A DNA stretch of 64,000 nt from Enterococcus sp. MMGLQ5-1 (lineage in GTDB: Bacteria; Bacillota; Bacilli; Lactobacillales; Streptococcaceae), in contig NZ_JABJXU010000011.1 of assembly GCF_013155265.1 (NCBI RefSeq), positions 1-64,000 on the forward strand, written 5' to 3'. Every line of letters begins with the position of its first letter. The stretch's first letter is position 1. The notes under the pieces were generated by a model. It saw only the letters and a program-made list of their open reading frames with translations. It made no database searches and was not told the DNA's origin. The position numbers and the translations under genes are program-made. Positions 34,925 to 44,827 of the stretch are shown here, piece after piece.

Positions 34925-35623
34925 ATGAGAAATTTCAGAATATTCCTAGTAATCGAAGGCATTCTAATTTTTATGTCATTATTAACTATTCTACATAATA
35001 AGAGCTTTAGCGCATTCTTTGTTATTGGATTTATTTTATTATATTTAGGTTATAGAGGCTTGAAAAGAGGGCATTCTTCATCATTTTTAATGATAATTGG
35101 TAGTCTGGTGCTATTATTAACCTTGGTTACCAATATTTTTATTTGGCTAGCGGTCATTATTGCTTTTCTTTATTTCGCAAATGAGCAGAAAGAACGAATG
35201 CTGACTGAAAAGAAAATTTGCATTATTGAAACAGTGGCACCTGATAAGACAGTTCATAATCAGCTAATTCCATGGTTTGGAAATGTTGAGATTGGAAAAG
35301 AAACTTTTCAATGGGATGATATTAATATTGTTCAAGTTGCTGGTGATACAATTATTGATCTCGAAAATACAATTTTACCCAAGGAGGATAATATTGTTTT
35401 GATTCGTAAAGCCTTTGGCAAGACTAGAATTATTGTACCAAGTAATATCGGAATGAAAATTGAATACGCAACACTTTCAGGCAATTTAAAAATCAATCAG
35501 GTCTCAGAGCCAGTTGCCAATGGTATTATTACAAGATACGATGCCAATTATTATGAAAATTCAAAGCATATTAAAATTTATGTTAACTCAATATTGGGAG
35601 ATGTCGAGGTGATTCGGACATGA
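34925..35623 (+). CDS. liaF: LiaF-type negative regulator of LiaSR
   Basis: A 232-residue membrane protein. Four short hydrophobic helices occupy residues 5-90, followed by a soluble C-terminal beta domain (IETVAPDKTVHNQLIPWFGNVEIG..., about 100-230) of the LiaF/VraT cell-wall-response family. LiaF keeps the LiaS kinase inactive until envelope damage occurs. GGAGG precedes ATG. Its stop overlaps the liaS start by 4 bases, giving translational coupling. Confidence 0.92.
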   Translation: MRNFRIFLVIEGILIFMSLLTILHNKSFSAFFVIGFILLYLGYRGLKRGHSSSFLMIIGSLVLLLTLVTNIFIWLAVIIAFLYFANEQKERMLTEKKICIIETVAPDKTVHNQLIPWFGNVEIGKETFQWDDINIVQVAGDTIIDLENTILPKEDNIVLIRKAFGKTRIIVPSNIGMKIEYATLSGNLKINQVSEPVANGIITRYDANYYENSKHIKIYVNSILGDVEVIRT

Positions 35624-36672
35624 TTCATCTGCCTAGAAAGTTAGTAATGGTTTATGCGATTTTGGCAAATTTAATCGCAATGATGCTAATTTTACGTCTT
35701 TCATACAGCGGTAATAATTTAAACTTTTGGCAGGAAATCCTGCTATATCGTAGCTTTGGTATTCCTGTAATTGCCTATGTCCTTGTTTTATCAATGGTTT
35801 TAGGGCTGATTATTTATTTATTGGTCACCCTAACTGAATATAGCTATGATGAAAAAATTTCAGAGGATTTACATCGACTTGTTAGAGGTGATTATAAGCA
35901 TTCTGTATATGAGGTAGAAGGCAATAATTTAGTTAGTAATGTTAAAATCCATCAAGATATAAGCTTATTGGCAGAAAAGCTGGCTCATATTTCAAGACAG
36001 CTTCAGGCGAACAGTCATGAAAGTCAAAGTACGCAGATGAAAGAAACGATTCTCAAAGAGGAACGGTCACGTTTATCGCGTGAACTGCATGATTCAGTAT
36101 CTCAACAGCTTTTTGCAGCGACAATGATGCTGTCTGGTCTAAATCAGCAAGTAGACAAGCTATCTCACGATAAAATTAAATCACAATTAAATTTGATTGA
36201 AGAAGTCATTAATGATGCCCAAGCGGAAATGCGTGCCTTGTTACTACACCTTCGACCAGTTGAATTGAATGGTAAGCGCTTGAATGTCGGCATAGAAAAT
36301 CTATTAAAGGAATTGAAAACAAAAATTCAGATCAATTTAATTTGGAAGCTTGAGGACATTCAGCTTCCAGAGATTATTGAGGATAATTTATTTAGAATTA
36401 TGCAGGAATTAATTTCTAATACCTTGCGCCATTCCAAAGCGAAGGAATTGGAAGTATATTTAACAGAGAACGAGCATCAAGTTTTACTTCGAGTAATTGA
36501 TGACGGTGTCGGCTTTGATGTTGATGAGGAAAAGGTAGCACATTATGGTTTGAAAAATATTAATGATCGTGTCCAGAGCCTTGGCGGCAAGCTAAAAATA
36601 GTTAGTATTAAAGGGCAGGGTACCAATGTTGAGATTAGGATTCCAATTGTAGAAAGAGGGCAAAATGATTAA
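35620..36672 (+). CDS. liaS: Sensor histidine kinase LiaS
   Basis: A 350-residue membrane kinase of the NarX/HisKA_3 group. Two N-terminal helices bracket a very short external loop (about 10-70), so it is an intramembrane-sensing kinase. The phosphorylated histidine is H157 in SRELHDSVSQQL. The ATPase domain shows NTLRHSKA (N box) and DDGVGFD (G1). It senses cell-wall antibiotics or membrane stress with LiaF. The start overlaps liaF and the end overlaps liaR. Confidence 0.95.
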   Translation: MIHLPRKLVMVYAILANLIAMMLILRLSYSGNNLNFWQEILLYRSFGIPVIAYVLVLSMVLGLIIYLLVTLTEYSYDEKISEDLHRLVRGDYKHSVYEVEGNNLVSNVKIHQDISLLAEKLAHISRQLQANSHESQSTQMKETILKEERSRLSRELHDSVSQQLFAATMMLSGLNQQVDKLSHDKIKSQLNLIEEVINDAQAEMRALLLHLRPVELNGKRLNVGIENLLKELKTKIQINLIWKLEDIQLPEIIEDNLFRIMQELISNTLRHSKAKELEVYLTENEHQVLLRVIDDGVGFDVDEEKVAHYGLKNINDRVQSLGGKLKIVSIKGQGTNVEIRIPIVERGQND

Positions 36673-37303
36673 AGTGCTATTAGTGGATGATCACCCAATG
36701 GTTCGTTTAGGTGTGGCAAGCTTTTTAAATTTACAGGATGATATTGAAGTGGTCGCTGAGGCTGATAATGGCTTGATTGGCTATGAAAAAGCAATTGCCT
36801 TACGTCCTGATATTGTATTGATGGATTTGGTTATGGATGTCATGGACGGCATTGAGTCAACTCAAAAAATACTGGCAGAGTGGCAAGAAGCGAAAATCGT
36901 GATTGTGACTAGCTTTATTGATGATGAGAAGGTAATTCCGGCAATCGAAGCAGGCGCAAGTGGATATTTACTTAAAAGCTCCTCGGCAGAAGAGATTGCT
37001 CAAGCCATTCGCAAGGTTTTTGCCGGTGAAAAGGTGTTAGAGCAGCCAGTGACCGACGTAGTCCTTAAAAACATGAGCAAAAAGCATGAAAAAAAGCTGC
37101 ATGAGGATTTAACAGTTCGAGAAAAAGAAGTTTTACAGCTAATCGCTAAGGGCTATAGCAATCAAGAAATTGCAGATGAATTGTTTATTTCTTTGAAGAC
37201 AGTTAAAACACATGTTTCAAATATATTATCTAAATTAATGGTAGAGGATCGAACGCAGGTTGCAATTTATGCCTTCAAGCACAATTTGGTAGCTGATGAT
37301 TAA
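36665..37303 (+). CDS. liaR: Response regulator LiaR
   Basis: A 212-residue NarL-type regulator. The receiver domain has D8/D9 and the phospho-acceptor D54 in VLMDLVMD; the C-terminal LuxR helix-turn-helix reads LTVREKEVLQLIAKGYSNQEI. It controls envelope-stress genes in Firmicutes (VraR in staphylococci). The usual target operon liaIH is not in this window. pepF follows about 60 bp later and may be read through. Confidence 0.95.
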   Translation: MIKVLLVDDHPMVRLGVASFLNLQDDIEVVAEADNGLIGYEKAIALRPDIVLMDLVMDVMDGIESTQKILAEWQEAKIVIVTSFIDDEKVIPAIEAGASGYLLKSSSAEEIAQAIRKVFAGEKVLEQPVTDVVLKNMSKKHEKKLHEDLTVREKEVLQLIAKGYSNQEIADELFISLKTVKTHVSNILSKLMVEDRTQVAIYAFKHNLVADD

Positions 37304-37364
37304 TATTTTAATTATAATAAAGGTGTAATTAATTATTTGGAAAATAAATAAGGAGTAGGATTGA

Positions 37365-39071
37365 ATGACGACTTTACAGGAATATCAGTATCATCGACCA
37401 GATTTTGAAAGTCTAAGTATTAAAATTTCGGGTTTAACAGCGGCCCTAGAAGCAGCCAAGACAGTAGCAATCGCTAATCAAATTATTGATGACTATATAA
37501 AAATCAGTAATAACATTGATACAATGTATAATCTGGCAGCCATTCGTTTTTCAATCAATATGGATGATCCTTTTTATAAAGCAGAAGATGATTATTGGAA
37601 TGAATTTGGACCAAGGTTTGGTGAACTATCCTCGACTTTTTCTAAAGTGCTTGTTGAAAGTCCGTTAAAATCAGAGCTAGCAGCTTATTACCCTGAAACG
37701 ATGTTTCTATTAGCAGAAAGTGAAGTTAAATCATTTAGTAATCAAATCGTTGAGTTAAAGCAAATCGAAAATCAATTGTCAACTCAGTATAATGAGCTAA
37801 TTGGCTCGGCCCAAATTGAATTTCAAGGTGCGGTTTATACCTTGCCGCAGATGACTCAATTTACAACTGATCAAAAGCGATCAGTGCGCCGCATAGCGAA
37901 CGAAGCTGTAACTGCATGGTACGTGCAGCACGAAGCAGAATTTGATCGAATATATGATGCGCTGGTCAAAAATCGTCATGCACAGGCGTTGAAAATGGGC
38001 TATGAAAACTATGCTGAAATGAGCCTTTATTTTAGACAACGCTTTGGTTACGATTTGAAGGACATCGCGAATTATCGCCAGCAAATCTTAGAAAAGGTTG
38101 TACCTGTCGCTGAGCAGCTATACCACAGACAAGCAAAACGTAATCAGCTCGTGAAGCCAATGTATTATGACTGGGCACTTGCCTTTCCTAAGGGTAATGC
38201 TAAGCCAATTGGCACAACAGAAGAAAAAGTTGCAATTGCTCAAAAAATGTACCATGAATTATCAAGTGAAACGGGCGAATTCTTTGATTTTCTAGCTGAG
38301 CATCAACTTTTAGATTTAGATAGTAAAAAGGGTAAGCAATCCGGTGGTTATTGCACCTATATTTATGATTATCAGAGTCCATTTATCTTTGCCAATTATA
38401 ATGGAACGAGTGGCGATGTTGATGTTCTAACACATGAAGCTGGACACGCTTTTCAGGTTTATACAGCCGCAAAAAAAATCAGAGATGCGAGTCTTATTTG
38501 GCCAACGATTGAAGCAGCCGAAATTTTTAGTATGAGTATGGAATTTATTACTTGGCCCTGGATGAGTTCATTCTTTGGTGAATCAACCTTGAAATATCAG
38601 TTTTCTCATTTGTCAGATGCTTTACAATTTTTACCTTATGGTGTTTTGGTTGACCATTTTCAACAGACAGTCTATGAAAATCCACAATTTTCACCAGAGG
38701 AGAGGAAAAAGCTATGGCGCAAGTTAGAAAAGACATATTTGCCTCATAAGGATTATGCTGAATCAGCTGATTTAGAGCGGGGGATATACTGGTTCCGTCA
38801 AGGCCATATTTTTGATGTGCCTTTTTATTATATTGATTATACCTTGGCGCAGGTAGTCGCCTTCCAATTTTGGCAACGTTTTATTGTTGAAGAAGATCCA
38901 ACCGCATGGTCAGACTATTTGAAAGTTGCTGAAGCTGGTGGGACGAAAACCTTCTTAGAAATTTTAGAAATGGCTCATTTAAAAAATCCATTTGAAGCTG
39001 GCGCATTAGATGACAGTATTTCAGCGATTTCTAATTATTTAGAAGCAATTAGTGAAACAGAGTTAAATTAA
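37365..39071 (+). CDS. M3-family oligoendopeptidase (PepF-like)
   Basis: A 568-residue cytoplasmic zinc metallopeptidase of the thimet oligopeptidase family. The zinc motif is H357-E-A-G-H361 in DVLTHEAGHAFQVY, with the third ligand in EAAEIFSMSMEF. The layout is that of the short M3 branch found beside, but distinct from, classical PepF (about 600 residues). It trims intracellular peptides of roughly 7-17 residues. GGAGTAGG precedes ATG. Confidence 0.9.
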   Translation: MTTLQEYQYHRPDFESLSIKISGLTAALEAAKTVAIANQIIDDYIKISNNIDTMYNLAAIRFSINMDDPFYKAEDDYWNEFGPRFGELSSTFSKVLVESPLKSELAAYYPETMFLLAESEVKSFSNQIVELKQIENQLSTQYNELIGSAQIEFQGAVYTLPQMTQFTTDQKRSVRRIANEAVTAWYVQHEAEFDRIYDALVKNRHAQALKMGYENYAEMSLYFRQRFGYDLKDIANYRQQILEKVVPVAEQLYHRQAKRNQLVKPMYYDWALAFPKGNAKPIGTTEEKVAIAQKMYHELSSETGEFFDFLAEHQLLDLDSKKGKQSGGYCTYIYDYQSPFIFANYNGTSGDVDVLTHEAGHAFQVYTAAKKIRDASLIWPTIEAAEIFSMSMEFITWPWMSSFFGESTLKYQFSHLSDALQFLPYGVLVDHFQQTVYENPQFSPEERKKLWRKLEKTYLPHKDYAESADLERGIYWFRQGHIFDVPFYYIDYTLAQVVAFQFWQRFIVEEDPTAWSDYLKVAEAGGTKTFLEILEMAHLKNPFEAGALDDSISAISNYLEAISETELN

Positions 39072-39082
39072 TTTTTTTATTA

Positions 39083-39163
39083 AAAAGCCTTAAGTACTTG
39101 GAGAGCAATCTAAGGGTTAACATATCAGTTAATCCGCTTACTCTTCTTTTCCTTAAGGCTTTT
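39083..39163. terminator. Convergent long-loop terminator
   Basis: AAAAGCCTTAAG (39083-39094) pairs with CTTAAGGCTTTT (39152-39163). The 57-nt loop holds a second hairpin, GGgTTAAC / GTTAAtCC. T and A tracts on both sides let it serve pepF and the convergent transporter gene. Confidence 0.75.
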
Positions 39164-39165
39164 AT

Positions 39166-40050
39166 TTATTTTAAACCTTGATCTGGTTTATAAGGCTCCA
39201 CATGAATATCTGCATCATAGACACCACATTTTTCCTGTAAACGCTGTTCAATCGTTTCAGTAATTTTATGGCTATCAAAAACAGTCATATTAGGATCCAT
39301 ATCTACTACAACATCCACAAAAATATTACTGCCATAGGTTCTGCCACGAATATCTACCACTTTTTTGACTTCTGGAATTTTTAATATTTCGGCGCGATAA
39401 GTCTCAACTAAGCTTTCATCAAACCCATCGGAAAGTGAAAAGGCACTGTCGGAGAAAATATCATAAGCTGTTTTAAAAATAAAGAAGGTAATTGCAACGG
39501 CACAAATTTTATCAAGAATTGGAAATTTTAAATAGCTTGCAATAATAGCAATGGTGGTTGCAATACTAGTTAAAGCATCGCTTAAATTATCCTTTGCTGC
39601 AGCTAATAGTCCTGTACTATTGACCTTGCTTGCAAGATTTCGATTGTAAAAATAGACTAATAGCATAACGATGGCGGAAAATATACCCACTAGGGCAGAT
39701 AATGGATTAATTTCTTCGACCGTGTTTGAAAAAAGCTTTTGAATCATATTGCGGAGCACTTCAAATCCGACACCCAGCATGATAAAGCTTGTGATTAGGC
39801 TTGCGACACTTTCAATTTTCCAGTGACCATAAGCATGGTCATCATCTGCGGGCTTTCTTGCTAAACGTAGACCGATTAGTACGGTGACGTTTCCGAGAAT
39901 ATCCGTGATATTATTAAAGGCATCAGCAATCAGGGATTGTGAGTTGGCAAATTGACCGATACCTAGCTTAATGATTGATAAAATGATATAGGCAAAAATG
40001 CTGAGCATTGCGCCCTTTTCTGCTGTTCTTAATTCTTCGTAACGGTTCAT
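39166..40050 (-). CDS. Cation diffusion facilitator transporter
   Basis: A 294-residue efflux transporter. Six helices occupy residues 15-205, with metal-site motifs in SLIADAFNNITDILG (helix 2) and DDDHAYGHWKIE, and a cytoplasmic domain with DVVVDMDPNMTVFDSHKI and DADIHVEP. CDF proteins export Zn, Fe, Mn or Co by proton exchange. A Mn role is possible given the Mn-responsive ATPase about 7 kb away, but the sequence does not settle the ion. Confidence 0.9.
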   Translation of the reverse strand: MNRYEELRTAEKGAMLSIFAYIILSIIKLGIGQFANSQSLIADAFNNITDILGNVTVLIGLRLARKPADDDHAYGHWKIESVASLITSFIMLGVGFEVLRNMIQKLFSNTVEEINPLSALVGIFSAIVMLLVYFYNRNLASKVNSTGLLAAAKDNLSDALTSIATTIAIIASYLKFPILDKICAVAITFFIFKTAYDIFSDSAFSLSDGFDESLVETYRAEILKIPEVKKVVDIRGRTYGSNIFVDVVVDMDPNMTVFDSHKITETIEQRLQEKCGVYDADIHVEPYKPDQGLK

Positions 40051-40257
40051 AAATATCCCACCTAAAATAGATTTTAAAAAAAGACAATTGTATCAATTGT
40101 AACATAATTTGTTTAAAATACCTAAATGAAAAATCGAAAAAGTGAATAATCAATTGCAGGCTTATTGATCGACTAAAGATATTTTTAATCAATCGGAAAT
40201 AACCTTCCTTCGATAAAATGCTATAATATATTGAGTGCTTTTTTGGAGGAATAAAAA

Positions 40258-42516
40258 TTGACTAATAATTTATTGAAAAAAATGAACAAAGAGCAGGCTG
40301 AAGCAGTCAAAACGACTGAGGGACCACTTTTAATTATGGCTGGTGCAGGCTCTGGTAAAACTAGAGTTTTGACTCACCGAATTGCTTACTTAATTGAAGA
40401 AAAAGCAGTTAATCCATGGAATATTTTAGCGATTACCTTTACTAATAAGGCAGCTAAGGAAATGAAAAATCGGGTTGAGCAATTAATTGGTCCAAAGGAT
40501 GTTTGGATTTCAACGTTCCATGCAATGTGTGTTCGGATTTTACGTCGCGATGGTGATAAAATTGGTTATAACCGTAATTTTACTATCATTGATCCAGGCG
40601 AGCAGCGAACCTTGATGAATCGAATTTTAAAGGAATTGGATTTAGATCCTAAAAAATGGAGTGCCCGGAATATTTTGGCAACCATCTCAAATGCTAAAAA
40701 TGATTTACTAACAGCAGATGGTTATCAAGCACAAGCAGGGACAATGTATCATGAAATTGTTGCAAAATGTTACCAAAAATATCAGAAATACCTGCGTCAA
40801 AATGAGTCTATGGATTTTGATGATTTAATTATGAATACAATTCGTTTATTTGATGAGGACCAAGAAGCTTTACTTTATTATCAAGGTAAGTTTCAATACA
40901 TTCATGTGGACGAATATCAAGATACCAACCATGCCCAGTATACGCTTGTTAAACAGCTCGCTAAACGCTTTAAGAATATTTGCGTGGTTGGTGATGCCGA
41001 CCAAAGTATATATGGCTGGCGTGGTGCCGATATGAGTAATATTTTGGAGTTTGAGAAGGATTATCCAAAAACAAAAGTTATTTTATTAGAGGAAAATTAT
41101 CGTTCAACAAAGAATATTTTAGCAGCAGCAAATAATGTGATTGAAAATAACATAAATCGACGACCTAAAAAGCTGTGGACGCAAAATCAAACAGGCGAAA
41201 AAATCATCTACTATCGGGCTCAATCGGAAAGAGAAGAGGCTGAGTTTATTGTCAGTCAAATTCAATTATTACAAGAAGCAGGCAAGAGCTTAAATGATTT
41301 TGCAGTGCTCTATCGGACTAATGCTCAATCTCGAATTATTGAAGAAATTTTTCTTAAGTCAAATATTTCATATACAATGGTTGGCGGACAAAAATTCTAT
41401 GATCGTAAGGAAATCAAAGACGTTATTGCATATCTTAATATCCTAGCTAATCCAAGTGATTCTATCAGCTTTGAGCGAGTGATTAATTCACCGAAGCGCG
41501 GCGTTGGTGGTGTCAGCCTAGCAAAGATGCGAGAATATGCTGATATTTATGGACAATCAATGCTAGAAACGGCGGCTAATGCGATAATGGCTGGATTAAA
41601 GGGCAAAACGGCAACGGCGGTCAGTCAGTTTGCAATGCTGATTGCTGAATTGATGGCCGATTTAGATCAGCTTTCGATTACTGAAATCGTGGAAAAGGTA
41701 CTGGACCAATCTGGTTATCTACAAGATTTAAAAAATCAAAATAATTTAGAAAGCCAGACAAGACTTGAAAACATTCAAGAATTCTTAACGGTAACCCAAA
41801 ATTTTGATAAGACGGATGATGGTAGCGATGCATCTGGACAGGATAAGCTCGCGCGCTTTTTAAATGATTTAGCCCTAGTCAGTGATTTAGATGAGGTTGA
41901 AGAAAGTGCGCAGCAGGTAACTCTGATGACGCTCCATGCAGCAAAAGGGCTGGAGTTTTCAATTGTTTTCCTAATTGGTATGGAGGAGGGCATTTTCCCA
42001 CTAAGCCGTGCAAGTGAGGACGAGTCGGAGCTAGAAGAAGAACGGCGCTTGGCTTATGTTGGTATTACACGTGCTGAACAGCGCTTATATTTAACCAATG
42101 CAAGCAGTAGAACGCTTTATGGCAAGACAAATTATAACCCGGCCTCCCGTTTTTTAGAGGAAATTGATGAGCAATATATTCAGCCCTCAGGCATTGCACA
42201 GCGCGGTGGTAATAGCTATAATGCTAGCTATTCAAATACTAATCGTGGGCAGTCTGGCTTTAGCAGTGGACAAGGTCGTAGCCTTTCAGAGCTTTTCAAG
42301 AAACCAGCTGCAGCAAAGCAGGCAGCGCAGCCCAAAATTTCTGAAAAAAATCACGAATCTTTCAAGATTGGGGATCGTGTCAATCATAAGTCGTGGGGAG
42401 AAGGTACGGTTGTCAAAATTAGTGGCTCCGAGGATTCTCAAGAACTAGATATTGCATTTAAAAGCAAAGGTATTAAGCGTGTCCTTGCCAAATTTGCACC
42501 GATTGAGAAGCTGTGA
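40258..42516 (+). CDS. pcrA: ATP-dependent DNA helicase PcrA
   Basis: A 752-residue UvrD/PcrA helicase. Walker A GAGSGKT is at about 29-35; motif Ia TFTNKAAKEMKNR, motif II VDEYQDTN, motif III VGDADQSIYGWRGAD and motif VI YVGITRAEQRLYL follow. The C-terminal tail with NHKSWGEGTVVKI is the RNA-polymerase-binding Tudor-like domain. TTG start with GGAGGA 7 bases upstream. Roles are DNA repair and plasmid rolling-circle replication. A TATAAT at 40222-40227 may be its -10. Confidence 0.97.
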   Translation: MTNNLLKKMNKEQAEAVKTTEGPLLIMAGAGSGKTRVLTHRIAYLIEEKAVNPWNILAITFTNKAAKEMKNRVEQLIGPKDVWISTFHAMCVRILRRDGDKIGYNRNFTIIDPGEQRTLMNRILKELDLDPKKWSARNILATISNAKNDLLTADGYQAQAGTMYHEIVAKCYQKYQKYLRQNESMDFDDLIMNTIRLFDEDQEALLYYQGKFQYIHVDEYQDTNHAQYTLVKQLAKRFKNICVVGDADQSIYGWRGADMSNILEFEKDYPKTKVILLEENYRSTKNILAAANNVIENNINRRPKKLWTQNQTGEKIIYYRAQSEREEAEFIVSQIQLLQEAGKSLNDFAVLYRTNAQSRIIEEIFLKSNISYTMVGGQKFYDRKEIKDVIAYLNILANPSDSISFERVINSPKRGVGGVSLAKMREYADIYGQSMLETAANAIMAGLKGKTATAVSQFAMLIAELMADLDQLSITEIVEKVLDQSGYLQDLKNQNNLESQTRLENIQEFLTVTQNFDKTDDGSDASGQDKLARFLNDLALVSDLDEVEESAQQVTLMTLHAAKGLEFSIVFLIGMEEGIFPLSRASEDESELEEERRLAYVGITRAEQRLYLTNASSRTLYGKTNYNPASRFLEEIDEQYIQPSGIAQRGGNSYNASYSNTNRGQSGFSSGQGRSLSELFKKPAAAKQAAQPKISEKNHESFKIGDRVNHKSWGEGTVVKISGSEDSQELDIAFKSKGIKRVLAKFAPIEKL

Positions 42517-42523
42517 GGTTGTG

Positions 42524-43429
42524 ATGGAAGGAATTATTAATTTATATAAGGAATCGGGAATGACCAGTCATGATTGTGTCTTTAAGCTAAGAAAAATTTT
42601 ACAGACAAAAAAAATTGGTCATGGTGGGACACTAGATCCTGATGTTGAGGGTGTTTTACCAATTTGTGTTGGGCGTGCTACGAAGGTAATTGAATATATG
42701 GTTGATTCAGGCAAGACCTATGAAGGTGAAATTACCTTAGGTTATTCAACAACAACTGAGGATGCTAGCGGTGACATGGTAGAAAAACAACAATTAGTGC
42801 ACCCTTTTTCTGAAGCGGAAATTAAGTCAGCGATGCAAACATTTTTGGGCGAACAGCTTCAAATCCCTCCGATGTATTCGGCGGTTAAGGTCAACGGACG
42901 CAGGCTATACGAATATGCCAGAAAAAATGAAGTCGTTGAACGTCCGATTAGAAAAATTAATGTTACCAGCTTTCAATTAATTGATGAGCCACGGTTTGAA
43001 GATGGGCTACAACGGTTCAATTTTCGTGTTTGCTGCTCTAAAGGAACCTATGTCAGAACCTTGGCGGTTGATTTAGGAGAAAAGCTTGGTATACCAAGTC
43101 ATATGAGCTTTTTAAGGCGAACCGAAGCAGCAGGCTTAACCGTTAACGAAGCACTAAAATTGTCGGAGCTTGAAGTGAGATATCAAAAAAGGGATTTATC
43201 CTTTTTAAAGCCTATTGAATTAGGTATTCAAAATCTTGTGTCTGTATCTGTTTCAGAAGCGCAGTTTAATCAACTCAAAAATGGTGGCAAATTTTTAATG
43301 AGTGATTTTGGCTTTGAAAAGCGACCTATTGTGCCAATTGCTGTCTTCTTTCAAGATAAATTAGTTGCGATTTATATCGCACACCCTGAAAAAAAAGATA
43401 TTTTAAAGCCTAGTAAGGTCTTGGTTTAG
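42524..43429 (+). CDS. truB: tRNA pseudouridine-55 synthase
   Basis: A 301-residue enzyme making the universal pseudouridine of the tRNA T-loop. The catalytic aspartate is D38 in GHGGTLDPDVEGVLP, with IPPMYSAVKVNGRRLYEYAR and SKGTYVRTLAVDLG following. ATG 42524 lies 8 bp after the pcrA stop; the frame extension upstream overlaps pcrA. It is followed by ribF, a conserved pair. Confidence 0.96.
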   Translation: MEGIINLYKESGMTSHDCVFKLRKILQTKKIGHGGTLDPDVEGVLPICVGRATKVIEYMVDSGKTYEGEITLGYSTTTEDASGDMVEKQQLVHPFSEAEIKSAMQTFLGEQLQIPPMYSAVKVNGRRLYEYARKNEVVERPIRKINVTSFQLIDEPRFEDGLQRFNFRVCCSKGTYVRTLAVDLGEKLGIPSHMSFLRRTEAAGLTVNEALKLSELEVRYQKRDLSFLKPIELGIQNLVSVSVSEAQFNQLKNGGKFLMSDFGFEKRPIVPIAVFFQDKLVAIYIAHPEKKDILKPSKVLV

Positions 43430-43467
43430 AATTAATATGTTTATTGTTTGTTAAGGTAGGAGTTGTT

Positions 43468-44400
43468 ATGGAAACAATTTATTTACATCATCCAGTGGCG
43501 GTAGAATTTTTACCAGTTGAACCACTTGTGATGGTATTAGGCTATTTTGATGGTATCCACCTTGGTCATCAGGCAGTGATAGAAAAAGCTAAAAAGGTTG
43601 CTGATGCGCACAATTTACCTTTAGCGGTGCTGACCTTTACTCAGCATCCTTCAATTGTCTTTAAAAAATTTAATCAAGAAAAAATGATGAAGCATCTAGT
43701 TTCGCCAGAGGATCGAATTGAAGAGTTTGAACATTTGGGTATTGATTTACTTTATATGGTAGAATTCACTTCAAAGCTGGCTAATTTATCACCAGAAGAT
43801 TTTATTAATCAATATTTACGTGATTTTAAAACTAAAATTGTTGTGACAGGCTTTGATTATACCTTTGGTAAAACAGCTGGCGTTGCTGAATTAAAAGCTC
43901 TATCACAAGAAATTGAGGTCATTACAGTACCCAAATTTACATTAGATAATGAAAAGGTCAGCTCGACTCGTATCCGAGAAGCTTTAGACTGTGGTGATGT
44001 CGAGCTAGCCAATCGTTTGCTTGGCAGACCCTATCAATTTTCTGGTTTAGTTGTGCATGGCGAGGCGCGGGGACGAACGCTGGGCTTTCCGACAGCAAAT
44101 CTTGAATTTGAGCGTTATGTATATGAGCCAGAAGTCGGTGTTTATGTTGTTGACATTGAGATTTACGGTGTGCATTATCGGGGTGCTGCCTCAATTGGCT
44201 ATAATGATACTTTTGGCGCCAATCTGCGCAAGACAATCGAAGTCTACATTTTAGATTTTAATGAAGAAATTTATGGTGAAACAGTCAAAGTGAAATGGTT
44301 ATCTAAAATTAGAGACATGGTTAAATTTACCAGTATTGAAGCGCTAGTTGACCAGTTAAAATCAGATGAAGCAGTTGCTCGGTCCTATCAGCCAAAATAG
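43468..44400 (+). CDS. ribF: Bifunctional riboflavin kinase / FAD synthetase
   Basis: A 310-residue enzyme converting riboflavin to FMN and then FAD. The N-terminal nucleotidyltransferase domain has GYFDGIHLGHQAVI and KVSSTRIREAL; the C-terminal kinase domain has HGEARGRTLGFPTANLE and GVYVVDIEI. AGGAG lies 7 bases before ATG 43468. It is the last gene of this cluster; a long repeat-bearing intergenic region follows. Confidence 0.96.
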   Translation: METIYLHHPVAVEFLPVEPLVMVLGYFDGIHLGHQAVIEKAKKVADAHNLPLAVLTFTQHPSIVFKKFNQEKMMKHLVSPEDRIEEFEHLGIDLLYMVEFTSKLANLSPEDFINQYLRDFKTKIVVTGFDYTFGKTAGVAELKALSQEIEVITVPKFTLDNEKVSSTRIREALDCGDVELANRLLGRPYQFSGLVVHGEARGRTLGFPTANLEFERYVYEPEVGVYVVDIEIYGVHYRGAASIGYNDTFGANLRKTIEVYILDFNEEIYGETVKVKWLSKIRDMVKFTSIEALVDQLKSDEAVARSYQPK

Positions 44401-44499
44401 CTTTTCACAAATTACACTACTAACGTCATTAGCCTCAATTTTATGATAAGATTACCCTGCGAGGGTTAGTATAATGCTAATTTCGAAGGGTATTTTACT

Positions 44500-44670
44500 A
44501 TGGACAGCTTGTTTTCTTGCGAAAATGGTATTATTTGTCGGAAAGAATACCAAATTTACGTGGAGGGAGCTATTTTTATGCGAATAGTCCAATGTTTCCT
44601 AGAAAGAATGCAAAATTCACGTTATAATTGCTATTTTCGGGCGAATAATTCAGTCTTTCTCGAAAATAAT
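44500..44670. repeat. Degenerate tandem repeats downstream of ribF
   Basis: Three imperfect units of about 60 bp share the phrases TATTTTT.GCGAAT, AGAAAGAAT.C.AAATT.ACGT and GG-rich linkers (for example GGAAAGAATACCAAATTTACG and AGAAAGAATGCAAAATTCACG). No reading frame is conserved across the units. Upstream, TTACCCTGCGAGGGTTA (44452-44467) forms a small hairpin. Confidence 0.5.
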
Positions 44671-44671
44671 C

Positions 44672-44772
44672 TTTAAGTCTCGTTTAAGCTATCCGTTATA
44701 TTATTAATTTATCCCAAATAATTAATCTTTTTCATAAACTCCGACCACTATCAGAAATGATGGTGGATTTTG
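44672..44772 (+). repeat. Dispersed repeat family 3, copy 2
   Basis: It begins AAGTCTCGTTTAAGCT, shares the 20-base core TTATCCCAAATAATTAATCT with the copy at 24662-24757, and ends in the hairpin CCACTATCA-GAAA-TGATGGTGG. It lies 50 bp upstream of the DUF805 gene. Confidence 0.75.
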
Positions 44773-44827
44773 TTGCTGTTTTTATGTTATTATATCTTAG
44801 CAATTGTTATTTTAGGAGGAAAATATT

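Noticed and set aside
37365-39071. pepF as a member of the lia regulon
   Set aside because: It follows liaR by about 60 bp without a clear terminator, but it is a housekeeping peptidase with its own ribosome site; co-regulation cannot be shown from sequence.
44401-44827. CRISPR-like array downstream of ribF
   Set aside because: Repeat units are degenerate, adjoin without uniform spacers, and no cas gene is present.
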